This document shows positions 23,625 to 32,508 of a stretch of DNA of 36,600 bases, in pieces. The DNA lies in NCBI GenBank assembly GCA_945786855.1, contig CALZGI010000064.1, positions 1-36,600 on the forward strand. The letters are read 5' to 3'. The notes under the pieces were generated by a model, which saw only the letters and a list, made by a program, of their open reading frames with translations, was not told the origin of the DNA and did no database searches. Positions within the stretch are counted from its first letter, which is position 1, and the number at the start of each line of letters is the position of its first letter. The stretch comes from Thermodesulfovibrionia bacterium. GTDB taxonomy: Bacteria; Nitrospirota; Thermodesulfovibrionia; UBA6902. Both the position numbers and the translations under genes were made by a program.

Positions 23625-26600
23625 ATGCAGAATTCCTATCCGATTTTTGAAAGCGGCCAGGTTTTGATGTCAAAACATCTCAATAACCTCGCCAGCTATC
23701 TTGCAGAGCAGGATCAGCTCACACGCAGCAAGCTGATCGGCATCGGGGTCGTATGCGGATTGGAGGTCGATTACCCATCGGATGGGAACCTTCTGCGCAT
23801 CAGCGCCGGTGTTGCAGTAACCTCCGAAGGGCACCTGATTGTCCAGGACAAATGTTCGCTCAGCCATCACCGACTCTATACCCTGCCGACACCCGAATTC
23901 GAGGAGGTCCCGGAGGACCTTTCTCTTCATGAGGAGGTGCAGTATCCTTTTTTTCTCGACGGAAACGGAAACCAGATCCAGCTCTGGGAGCTGTTCGCAG
24001 AAGATTACATCCCGAATCCCGGAGAGCCGGACCTGATCCCTGTCAGCAAGCAGTTTCTTAACGATAAAATCGTAATGCTGTTTCTCGAATGTGTACAGAG
24101 CTCACTCAAAAGCTGCGAGCTCAATGACTGCAGTGACAAAGGGGCCCGGCTGACCTTTACAGTGCGCAAACTGCTGGTGAGCAAAACTCATGCCCGGGCG
24201 ATTCTTGATATGGAAGAAGAGATTGCAGGGCGGCCCGTTGATCGCAACACCCACCCGAAATATTCGCTGCAGCAGCTGTATATCGAAAAAATCAACCCGG
24301 CAGGCAATAATCTCAGGACCTTTGAAGACCTGTCCGATCGCGTACTCGATATCCTGGCAACTGAAGGGCCGTTGATTGCCAAGGCCCTGCAGGAGGGCTA
24401 TCTTGCTTATAACTATCTGCTTTCCGATATCTATCCGGAGAATGCATTTCCCGGCGGCCCCTTCAGTGATACCGAATTTTTACTCAAGGGACTCGATAAC
24501 CTTTCGCAAAATATTTTTCTGGTCCAGTACATCTACGACCTGCTCTATGATCTGATCCAGTCGCACAACGAATTTCTCGCCGTAGCCTGTAAACTGGAAG
24601 CGGAATGCTGCCCGAACCCGGAGCGGTTTCCCAGGCATGTGCTGCTTGGGCCGGTGGAAGACCAGCCGACCGCTTTTGAACCGCCCAAGCGGGGCAGCGC
24701 CTTTGATCCCCTCAAACTCGACTCCGGTTTCGGAGCATCCACCAGACCGGCCCCCTATCGCCACCATTTTATTTTTTCAGTGCTCTTCGACCGCCACCAT
24801 GAAAGACTGCACAGGGTGCGTTCACTGCATTACCGGACCTTTCTGCTTCCCTATCGCTATCACATCGATGATCTTTTGAAACGGGATATCAGGATAATCC
24901 CAAGCCGGGACGGAGATGCAGGCCTGTCTGAAAAATCAATCCCCTTTTACTATGCCTTTAAAGAAAATGATGATCTTCACCGCAACTGGTCCTTCGGCAG
25001 GACGATCAAGAATTGGCTTGAACAGGTCTACGCTCACCAGTTCACCAGTAATGCAAATCATCCACTGCTTCTCAAACTCGAGGACCAGAATTTTTACCGA
25101 ATCGAGGGAATTGTCGGCAAAAGCCTCGGGAATGTAATGCGTCAACTTCTCACCCAGAAAAAGGAACTGGGGCTGTCTTTTGCTGTTGAACCGGTTTACC
25201 TGGGTCTCAGCGTCAAAGATGATCATTCTTCGGTCACTCTTGATAAACAGACGCAGCAGCGACTGCAGCGGGCCCTTTTCAAGCTGCTGCTGTGCCGCTT
25301 CCGTGATCTTGATGTAATATTCCTGATTTTGATGATGACCCTGTTCTTTTTTCTGTACGTCATCATCTCCCGCCTGGCTGCACTGGGAGCCCGCTCCGTG
25401 GCTACGCTGCCAAAACGTGCTGTACTATCACGGACTACCCGGTCGACAGCAGGAGCAACTACCGCCGCTGATTCAGTCATTCTGAGGCCGGAGTTATTGA
25501 AAGCGAAAATTGCAGTCGACAAGACCAGGGCCGACACGCTGTTATTTGAGATCCGCCAGAAGACCTATACAAAGGGGCAGGTGACAAAAAAAGTGAGGCC
25601 ACAAAAAGGGGATGAGGAGTCGATCGGCGCTGCCTACGAAAAAATTATCAAAAGCGGGGCCGGAGAAGAAAACCTTTTCGACCGCACTCTGAAATATGCA
25701 AAAACGCTCAATATCGACGCAAAGGCGGAGGATATCGCCAATAATCTTTATCCCACGATTTCGATCATCGACAAGTCGGAACAACTTATGAGAGATGTCA
25801 GCAGTGCTTCAATTGCGGAACTCGACATGCAGACATTTCAGGAAAAATACGATGCCTTCGAAGTCGCTTACGACGAATACCTGAGCCATGCCGCCACCAC
25901 CGATACCAAAAACAACACGGAAATAGCCGCCTCGCAAAATATGCTGGCGATCAACCAGGGACAACTTGAGGCAGGTGGATCGGTTACCCTCATCAACAGC
26001 ATGCTCAAGGAATTTCAGGCGCGCCTGAAAAAGATCTTCGGAGAGCTCATTCTTGAGGGATATGAGAAGCGGCATCCTGGCATGGAACACAAGTGCGGCG
26101 TCTCGAAAGGGGGGACCCTGATTCTGCTCCACACCCACCAGAACCTGATCCGCCAGGTGCTTGGGGATAATCAAAACAGGATCAACGAAAAATTAACGGC
26201 CATGTATGAAAAACTTGGTAAGAAGAACCGAGCCCGGAAGGTCAGGGATCCTCTGAAAGCGTTGGCGCAGGCCCCGGCAGGGACAGATCCGCTCGACGAT
26301 TTTGTGGTGCTGGCTGATTTCTGCATCCCCTATCTGTGCTGCGATACCGATTGCAGCGATATTGTTTTTGAGAAGACACCGGGCAACATCGTTCGAAACG
26401 GCATCGTCGCGGGCAGAGTTTTCGGTACCCGGGCCGGACGCGGGGCGGCGGCCCCGGCAGCACTGAAAAATGCCGTTATCTCAGTGATAAATAGCGAGAC
26501 CAAAGAGGCTGTAGCTGTCGAATCGATCGGTGAGGCTTTTTCGTTTTCCGCACCGGCTGGAGTCTACCGGATCGAAGTGAAAAAGCGGGGACATGTCACA

Positions 26601-26675
26601 AGCGAGCGGCTGATTCGTGTTCCGGAAGGCGGTGAAATTCTTGAAAATTTCGTGCTCGATCGGCCCGGGAGCTGA
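23625..26675 (+). CDS. Large eCIS-associated protein with central hydrophobic segment and C-terminal beta-sandwich
   Basis: This 1016-residue protein sits where a tail fibre gene would be expected, but it has no fibre repeats. The N-terminal part (SYPIFESGQVLMSKHLNNLA, LTRSKLIGIGVVCGLEV, then a strand pair ending SEGHLIV) resembles eCIS and tail-associated proteins. A strongly hydrophobic segment (about 562-583, VIFLILMMTLFFFLYVIISR) could span a membrane. It is followed by a basic/Thr-rich linker and coiled-coil-like helices (about 690-860), then a conserved-looking block KCGVSKGGTLILLH and a cysteine cluster (CIPYLCCDTDC). The last 95 residues look like a carboxypeptidase-regulatory-type beta-sandwich. 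ATG 23625 is seven bases after AAGGAG; ATG 23619 is too close. It might anchor, brace or trigger the particle; function is unknown. Confidence 0.75.
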   Translation: MQNSYPIFESGQVLMSKHLNNLASYLAEQDQLTRSKLIGIGVVCGLEVDYPSDGNLLRISAGVAVTSEGHLIVQDKCSLSHHRLYTLPTPEFEEVPEDLSLHEEVQYPFFLDGNGNQIQLWELFAEDYIPNPGEPDLIPVSKQFLNDKIVMLFLECVQSSLKSCELNDCSDKGARLTFTVRKLLVSKTHARAILDMEEEIAGRPVDRNTHPKYSLQQLYIEKINPAGNNLRTFEDLSDRVLDILATEGPLIAKALQEGYLAYNYLLSDIYPENAFPGGPFSDTEFLLKGLDNLSQNIFLVQYIYDLLYDLIQSHNEFLAVACKLEAECCPNPERFPRHVLLGPVEDQPTAFEPPKRGSAFDPLKLDSGFGASTRPAPYRHHFIFSVLFDRHHERLHRVRSLHYRTFLLPYRYHIDDLLKRDIRIIPSRDGDAGLSEKSIPFYYAFKENDDLHRNWSFGRTIKNWLEQVYAHQFTSNANHPLLLKLEDQNFYRIEGIVGKSLGNVMRQLLTQKKELGLSFAVEPVYLGLSVKDDHSSVTLDKQTQQRLQRALFKLLLCRFRDLDVIFLILMMTLFFFLYVIISRLAALGARSVATLPKRAVLSRTTRSTAGATTAADSVILRPELLKAKIAVDKTRADTLLFEIRQKTYTKGQVTKKVRPQKGDEESIGAAYEKIIKSGAGEENLFDRTLKYAKTLNIDAKAEDIANNLYPTISIIDKSEQLMRDVSSASIAELDMQTFQEKYDAFEVAYDEYLSHAATTDTKNNTEIAASQNMLAINQGQLEAGGSVTLINSMLKEFQARLKKIFGELILEGYEKRHPGMEHKCGVSKGGTLILLHTHQNLIRQVLGDNQNRINEKLTAMYEKLGKKNRARKVRDPLKALAQAPAGTDPLDDFVVLADFCIPYLCCDTDCSDIVFEKTPGNIVRNGIVAGRVFGTRAGRGAAAPAALKNAVISVINSETKEAVAVESIGEAFSFSAPAGVYRIEVKKRGHVTSERLIRVPEGGEILENFVLDRPGS

Positions 26676-26742
26676 ATACCTGTTTTAATGAAATCCACCG
26701 ATGCTGGCCATCGGTTCAGGAGGATGTGAGGAGGAATTGACC

Positions 26743-28017
26743 GTGGCTGATGCACCTTGTCACATCATCAACAGCACCCGGTTCCATGTCTCGCTGCTGC
26801 AGGATTCGGACGCAATTAAAGCCCCATCCAGGCTTGCGGAATTCTTCCGCCGCATTATTCAGCCGGCACTCGACAAAGCCCTTTCCAGCTACTCATCCGA
26901 TGATCATGACTACCGGATTGACCGTCTGGTGATCGATCTCGGTGATATCGATATTTACCAGCCCGACCGGGCCAACTCCGAAAAAATTATCGCCATTACC
27001 GCAAAGGCTTTGCGACGGCTTGGAAAATCTGAGATCTTCTCCGCTGCTCCCGAGGTGAGGCTGCGCAGAAGTTTTGTTGAATTCCTGGAGACCGGCCAGC
27101 TCCCCTGGGACACCCGGATTCCTACACTTGCATCTCTTGAGAAAGACATTCAGATGCTGGAGGTGAAAGAAGTCGGTCTCCTGCTTGAAGGGCTCAAGCC
27201 GCTTCTTATGCGACCCGCCATCCGGCGTCGCCTGCTGGAGCAGTTCAGTTTTTCCTTTCTTCACTGGATACTGCAACAAATGCATCCCGCTCTTGCCGCT
27301 GTATTCTCTGCTGTGGAAAGCCGCCAACGGCTTGTGCTCAGCCTCTTTGAAAAACTGGATGTCCAATTTCAGGTTGCGGCCAGTCTTCACCCCGGCAGTT
27401 CACCCAAAGCGGTGGCAGAGGCAATTCAAGAGCAGTTGATTGAATCGCGGAGTGGAAAAAAGGGGCCGGCTGCGGTTGCCGGTGATCGTATCGATCCCGA
27501 AGAGGCAGAAAAGGTCGTCTTTGTCTCTCAAGCAGGGGTTGTCCTGCTTCACCCCTTCTTTATCCGCTTCTTTGACAGGCGGGGACTGCTCGATTCCGGT
27601 CAGGACTTCAAAGATGCCCCGTGCCGGGAGAAGGCCGTCCATCTGCTCCATTTCCTCGCCACCGGCCATGAGCGTCCCGAAGAACCGCAAACGGGTATCT
27701 ACAAAATTCTCTGCGGGCTCGATATCATGGGGCCTGTTCCGAAAAACCTGTCACTGGAACCGGAAGACCGGGACGAGGCTGTGCACCTTCTCGAATCAGC
27801 GATCGAACACTGGGGCAGGCTGAAAAACACTTCTCCTGACGGTCTGCGGACCTCCTTCCTGCAGCGGCAGGGGAAGCTTGTTCGGACGACTGAGGACGGC
27901 TGGCACCTGACGGTGGAGCAGCAATCGATAGACATCCTGCTCGGGACACTACCCTGGAACCTCTCCGTCATCCGCTTCCCCTGGCTCACACAGCCGGTGC
28001 AGGTGGACTGGGCATAG
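26743..28017 (+). CDS. Contractile injection system tape-measure family protein
   Basis: The 424-residue protein matches the eCIS family labelled 'CIS tape measure protein'. It opens with HIINSTRFHVSL followed by a helix and the conserved YRIDRLVIDLGDID. The C-terminal half has the typical VFVSQAGVVLLHPFFIRFFDRRGLL, KAVHLLHFLATG, IEHWGRLKNTSPDGLRTSFLQRQGKL and LPWNLSVIRFPWL. It could set tube length or organise cargo, but it is short and not obviously one long helix, so the name is a family label. I place the start at GTG 26743 because GAGGAGG lies eight bases upstream; ATG 26701 would add 14 atypical residues. The next gene starts five bases after its stop. Confidence 0.82.
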   Translation: MADAPCHIINSTRFHVSLLQDSDAIKAPSRLAEFFRRIIQPALDKALSSYSSDDHDYRIDRLVIDLGDIDIYQPDRANSEKIIAITAKALRRLGKSEIFSAAPEVRLRRSFVEFLETGQLPWDTRIPTLASLEKDIQMLEVKEVGLLLEGLKPLLMRPAIRRRLLEQFSFSFLHWILQQMHPALAAVFSAVESRQRLVLSLFEKLDVQFQVAASLHPGSSPKAVAEAIQEQLIESRSGKKGPAAVAGDRIDPEEAEKVVFVSQAGVVLLHPFFIRFFDRRGLLDSGQDFKDAPCREKAVHLLHFLATGHERPEEPQTGIYKILCGLDIMGPVPKNLSLEPEDRDEAVHLLESAIEHWGRLKNTSPDGLRTSFLQRQGKLVRTTEDGWHLTVEQQSIDILLGTLPWNLSVIRFPWLTQPVQVDWA

Positions 28018-28021
28018 ACCA

Positions 28022-31000
28022 ATGAAAAGGGCAGCGGCAAAAATAAACCCGAAACACACCTCCCGGGTCATTTCCCGCACACGTTCTACGCCTTTTTTCC
28101 AGAAAAACAGCCCCGCTGAGGAAGGCAACACCTTGATGACTCATGGTGTTCAGGCCCGCTTGTGGTTTGACAAAGCGAAGGCCCCCTTTGAAAGTGAAGC
28201 CGATGCCGTCACCGATCAGGTGGTCGAGGACCGCTCTCAATCGGCCATAAACGCACCAGGCAAGAGACGAGAAGGGAGCCTGTTCCACCTGACCATCCCC
28301 CTGACAATCACGGGGGAGGAGGGAAAAAAGGAAGAGGAACCGGCCCAGCTCGAGGGGGTGACAGTAGCGCTGCGGGGCGGGACCCCGGAGAGCTCCAAGG
28401 GTTTGGAGGCGAGCGAGGCTTCGGAAGTGAGTTCCGAAACGGCCCACACACAGGAAGCGGTCCCGGACCTGCCGGCGTCCATGGAATGGATGTTGGAACT
28501 ACTGCCAACTCCGTCGGTCCTTTCCGAACAATCCGCCGGCCCTGAGAAAACACCTGTCCCCCGGGCCGGGAAGGAGGGAGTGCCCCTTCCCCCTGTTTTC
28601 AAGGACAGATCGACGGAGGAAGAGCCATTCAGTGAACCGTCAGCCCCAGCCGAACAAGTCTTCGGCACTGAAAAGGCATCGGCTCCACAAGCCGGGAAAG
28701 AAAATGAATTCTTTGCTCCCATTGATGAAGGCCCATCGACGAAGGAAATCGCTGCTGAAACTGCTGCGGAAAAAGAACTTCCCCGGGCACCTGCTCCCCC
28801 CGAAAAAGTTCCTGCCAGCCCGGAAGAAGATCCTGCGTACCAGGCTGTTGTTGAGGAATTAAAAATAAAGGCAAAAAAAGAGAAAACACCCGTTAAGAAG
28901 CCAGGGCGAAAAAAAGAAGAAACAGTATTGGCAGCAAATGTAGCATCCAAAGATATTATTGAGGAACAATACGCTTACAGCGGACATCTCAGCGAGATGG
29001 AGCACGTACAATCTCAACAACCCCATGGGCTAACGGCGGAAAAGTTCATGGACACATTCAGAGAGACAATCGATAAGTTTGCAAAAAAACTTCCAGCAAA
29101 GAAAAAACAACATGATAATTTGGCAATAGCAGCCGCCCTCAATGCTGGAAAGGAGATTGCGAAAAAGAAAGTCGCCGATCAGAAAAAGACCTATTCAGCT
29201 CCATTAAGCAAGGTAGTGGAAAAATCTCACTCAAAGTATCTCAATAAGCAGGAATCGAAACCTTATGAATTAATAACTGATCCTGCCGGCAGCACTCCAA
29301 GAATTAAACATGCCGGGACTGCGGCTCCAAAGCCGAAAACTGATGATGCAATTTCATTGGATGACAAAAGCCGTGACCTGGATGATGCCTTATTGAATCA
29401 TGATGTTAGCGGCCAGACAATCAATATTGATGAAGGTTCTCTGGCTTTTCCCGTTTCAGGCGAAAAGACATTTGACGAGGCCGGTGAAGCCAAACGCAAA
29501 GCGCAAGCCGAAATCGAAAAGTCGAGGCCAAGATATCGTGAAGAAGAAGTCGGCGTAATAAGTAAATCTAAAAATGATATTCAATACCTTGTGAATACGG
29601 GATTGAAAGGTCACCACGGTACACGTAAGAGCGGTTTTAAGGACGTCCTGGGTAAGCAGGAATTGCATAAAAGTAACATTGAAACGGGGAAAAAAGGTTT
29701 TTTCGTCATAATTAATCAAATCTACGAGGATACAAAGACGAATGTAAAAAAAGAACTGGATAATCTGGAGAAACCGAAAAGTATAGAAGAGACTTTTAAT
29801 ACGATAATAAGCGATGCTGAAAAAATCTTTGATAAAAATGTAAGAACCCAATTGGAGTACATATATACTCCAGGTCATTGGGGGCTTGATTATAGTGACT
29901 GGATCGATAAACACGAAGGTGAGATAAATAAAGAATACAAAAAGCTTACGGGCCGCGGCGATGCCCCTCTTGCTGCAAAGTTGCAGGCCACGAAGAATGT
30001 ACAGGATAGATCTGCAGAAAAATATTTCTTAAAAGCTAAAGGAACATTTATTGACTCTGTGCTCAATGAAGTTAAAGAAAAAATAGCAAAAAGAGTTGTT
30101 AAGGCCCTGACTGCAGCCAGGGATCACATAAAAAAAGGAAAAGAAGGAGTGGAAGCACTATTCAGACTCCTTTCCACAAAAGAGCAGGTGGAAGCCAAGA
30201 ATGTTCTCGATGCGGTTAAGATGAAGTTTGGCAGTCTGGAAGAATCAGTGGAAGAGCGTCAACGTGAGATCATTGACGATATGGCCCGAACCTACAACAA
30301 AAGTGTCGGTAAACTTAAAACCACATTTGATAAGATTAAAGAGGATGTTCTGACCGGTTGGCTTGAGAGAGCGTGGAAAAAACTCAAGGCTGTTATAAAT
30401 GCCATCATAGATTTTGCGACAAGGATCGCAGAGTTATTGGGGCGTCTTGTCTATCTGGTCAGCGATATTATCGCCAGTCCCCGCTCTTTCTTCAAAAACC
30501 TGGTGACCGGAATTCGTCAGGGTTTTTCGACATTTGTCGAACGAATCGATGAATTTCTCTCCACTGCTTTTTTTGACTGGCTTCGCGGTTCGAGTGGTAT
30601 TCCAATTCAAATCCCCAAAGACTGGGGACCTAAAGGCATCTTCAGTCTGTTTACACAATTACTCAATTTGAGTACGGAAACCATTTGGAAAAGAATGGAG
30701 ATCGTTTATGACAAGACTACTGCCAATGCCTTTCGGCGCGGTGAAGTTCTCCTGGGGAAAGGCCTGGAAATCTTCGGCATCATCAAAAAGGAAGGTTTAG
30801 GCGGTCTGTGGAGCTACATAAAAGAATCGTTGGGAAATATACTGGAAGAAACGTTGGGAATGATAAAGGAGACAGTTCTTTATGCTGCCATAAAAGCGGT
30901 GATTAGAGAAATCGGTAAAATGCTTCTTCCGGGGGCAGGATTCGTCGCGATTGCCGAGAAGGTAATCAGGCTGTTGCAGTTTATCGTGGAAGCCCGGAAC

Positions 31001-32494
31001 AAAATCCTGGATCTCATTGAGTCGTTTGTTGATTCCGTTGAAATGGCTGTCAAGGGTAATGTCTCGGGAATTGTAAAGCGTATTACCGATGCTCTGAAAA
31101 AATTCATAACCGTTGCTCTTGATTTTCTGGTCACGTTCTTTGGCCTGCGCAGCCTCAAAGAAAAAGTGGAGCGATTCATTGAAAAGATGAGGAAGCCAAT
31201 TATCCGCGGTATTGACTGGTTACTGAAGAAATTGAGGCCTTTTGTGATGAAGGTCATGAAAAAGGGGAAGGAATTGTTGGAGAAGGGGAAGGCCAAGGCG
31301 AAGAAGATAAAGGAAAAGCTCTTTCAGTGGTGGAAGGCGAAGAAGAAGTTCCAGGCTAAAGACGGCAAGACACACACTCTCTTTTTCAAGGGGACGGGAA
31401 AACAAGCCACTTTGACTGTGAAAAGCGAAGAGAAGCCTTACGCCCGTTTTATTGAGTGGGCAGAAGCGAAGACTGCCACGGCAGAACAGAAAGCTGCCCT
31501 TCAGGGTGCCAGGGACGTTGCTGCCGAAATCGATAGAGTAAAGATAGAAAAATCTCCTAAAGGATCATCTGAAGAGCAAAAGAAAATTTATGCTGAAGAA
31601 AAACAAAAAAATATCGACAAGCTTCTCGATAAACTACGTGAACATACCGCGGTGCTATTTGGGACTGAGTTACCAGACTGGGAAGCACATTTCACGGGCA
31701 TGAATGAAGCTGGTTTTAGCATCGGCATGACGGGTAAATCAATCACGCGTCTGAATATGCCTGATGGATCAAAGCCAACTCAAGCCGCACAACAAACCTA
31801 CGATAAACTGAATAAACGCAGGCTTCGAGGCGGCAGTTTTTATTATGTAAGAGGACACCTGCTGAACCATAATATAGGCGGACCCGGGAAATGGAAAAAC
31901 ATGACGCCACTTTCAACACAGGGCAACAAAGATCATGAACGCAAGGTCGAGTCTCTTGTTAAAGCGGGGGTAAATGCCAACGCCATCATGGAATACAATG
32001 TCAAACCGGCCTATTCAACGCGGGGGGACAAAACCACCCTGATTCCCGAAGTAAGAAAAGGGCGCAGCCCGGCAGATGCTCAAACGTTTGAAAATATCGT
32101 CAAGGCTGAAGATTTTGTGCCGATTATCCTCCAATGCGATGCACACAGGTTGGAAAAAAAGGACGCGAACAGCTTTAAGACGATCAAATCTGATAAATGG
32201 AACGTGAAAAATCCAATCGAACGGAGTCCTCAGAGTTATCATATCGACGGCTCCAAAAAAATCGATCCAGTCAACATCAACTCTCTGCAAAATATGGATC
32301 CTCTGAAATCAGCAAGCCTTCCGGAAGATATGCAACAATCGGCGAGTGCTATTTTAAAAGCAGTCCAACAGCGTCGGAAAGATAAAAATAAACCTGACAA
32401 ATTTGGCACTTATAAAACACTCGAAGTTGAAGCTAAATTGAGAGATGGTCAGGCAAAAAAATGGAATACGGATGGTTACGTCGTCTTGAAGTGA
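28022..32494 (+). CDS. Giant cargo/toxin-like protein with eCIS leader and His-Me-finger nuclease-like C-terminus
   Basis: The 1490-residue protein has four parts. Residues 1-75 are a basic leader with PFFQ (24-27) and FESEADAVTDQVVE (56-69), the pattern of eCIS cargo N-termini. Residues about 130-300 are a P/E/K-rich disordered linker with a 42-residue near-repeat (168-209 and 210-251). Residues about 300-1150 are helical and lysine-rich with amphipathic and hydrophobic stretches (about 950-1045), then a small strand module (1109-1130). The C-terminal domain (about 1200-1400) has RGHLLNHNIGGPG with H1279, followed by N1293, N1302 and E1310, typical of DNA/RNA non-specific endonucleases of the His-Me finger type. 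No immunity gene is visible. Part of 28.9-30.4 kb is AT-richer than the structural genes, suggesting separate ancestry. Toxin role is inferred. Confidence 0.78.
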   Translation: MKRAAAKINPKHTSRVISRTRSTPFFQKNSPAEEGNTLMTHGVQARLWFDKAKAPFESEADAVTDQVVEDRSQSAINAPGKRREGSLFHLTIPLTITGEEGKKEEEPAQLEGVTVALRGGTPESSKGLEASEASEVSSETAHTQEAVPDLPASMEWMLELLPTPSVLSEQSAGPEKTPVPRAGKEGVPLPPVFKDRSTEEEPFSEPSAPAEQVFGTEKASAPQAGKENEFFAPIDEGPSTKEIAAETAAEKELPRAPAPPEKVPASPEEDPAYQAVVEELKIKAKKEKTPVKKPGRKKEETVLAANVASKDIIEEQYAYSGHLSEMEHVQSQQPHGLTAEKFMDTFRETIDKFAKKLPAKKKQHDNLAIAAALNAGKEIAKKKVADQKKTYSAPLSKVVEKSHSKYLNKQESKPYELITDPAGSTPRIKHAGTAAPKPKTDDAISLDDKSRDLDDALLNHDVSGQTINIDEGSLAFPVSGEKTFDEAGEAKRKAQAEIEKSRPRYREEEVGVISKSKNDIQYLVNTGLKGHHGTRKSGFKDVLGKQELHKSNIETGKKGFFVIINQIYEDTKTNVKKELDNLEKPKSIEETFNTIISDAEKIFDKNVRTQLEYIYTPGHWGLDYSDWIDKHEGEINKEYKKLTGRGDAPLAAKLQATKNVQDRSAEKYFLKAKGTFIDSVLNEVKEKIAKRVVKALTAARDHIKKGKEGVEALFRLLSTKEQVEAKNVLDAVKMKFGSLEESVEERQREIIDDMARTYNKSVGKLKTTFDKIKEDVLTGWLERAWKKLKAVINAIIDFATRIAELLGRLVYLVSDIIASPRSFFKNLVTGIRQGFSTFVERIDEFLSTAFFDWLRGSSGIPIQIPKDWGPKGIFSLFTQLLNLSTETIWKRMEIVYDKTTANAFRRGEVLLGKGLEIFGIIKKEGLGGLWSYIKESLGNILEETLGMIKETVLYAAIKAVIREIGKMLLPGAGFVAIAEKVIRLLQFIVEARNKILDLIESFVDSVEMAVKGNVSGIVKRITDALKKFITVALDFLVTFFGLRSLKEKVERFIEKMRKPIIRGIDWLLKKLRPFVMKVMKKGKELLEKGKAKAKKIKEKLFQWWKAKKKFQAKDGKTHTLFFKGTGKQATLTVKSEEKPYARFIEWAEAKTATAEQKAALQGARDVAAEIDRVKIEKSPKGSSEEQKKIYAEEKQKNIDKLLDKLREHTAVLFGTELPDWEAHFTGMNEAGFSIGMTGKSITRLNMPDGSKPTQAAQQTYDKLNKRRLRGGSFYYVRGHLLNHNIGGPGKWKNMTPLSTQGNKDHERKVESLVKAGVNANAIMEYNVKPAYSTRGDKTTLIPEVRKGRSPADAQTFENIVKAEDFVPIILQCDAHRLEKKDANSFKTIKSDKWNVKNPIERSPQSYHIDGSKKIDPVNINSLQNMDPLKSASLPEDMQQSASAILKAVQQRRKDKNKPDKFGTYKTLEVEAKLRDGQAKKWNTDGYVVLK

Positions 32495-32508
32495 AAGGGT
32501 AGAAAATT

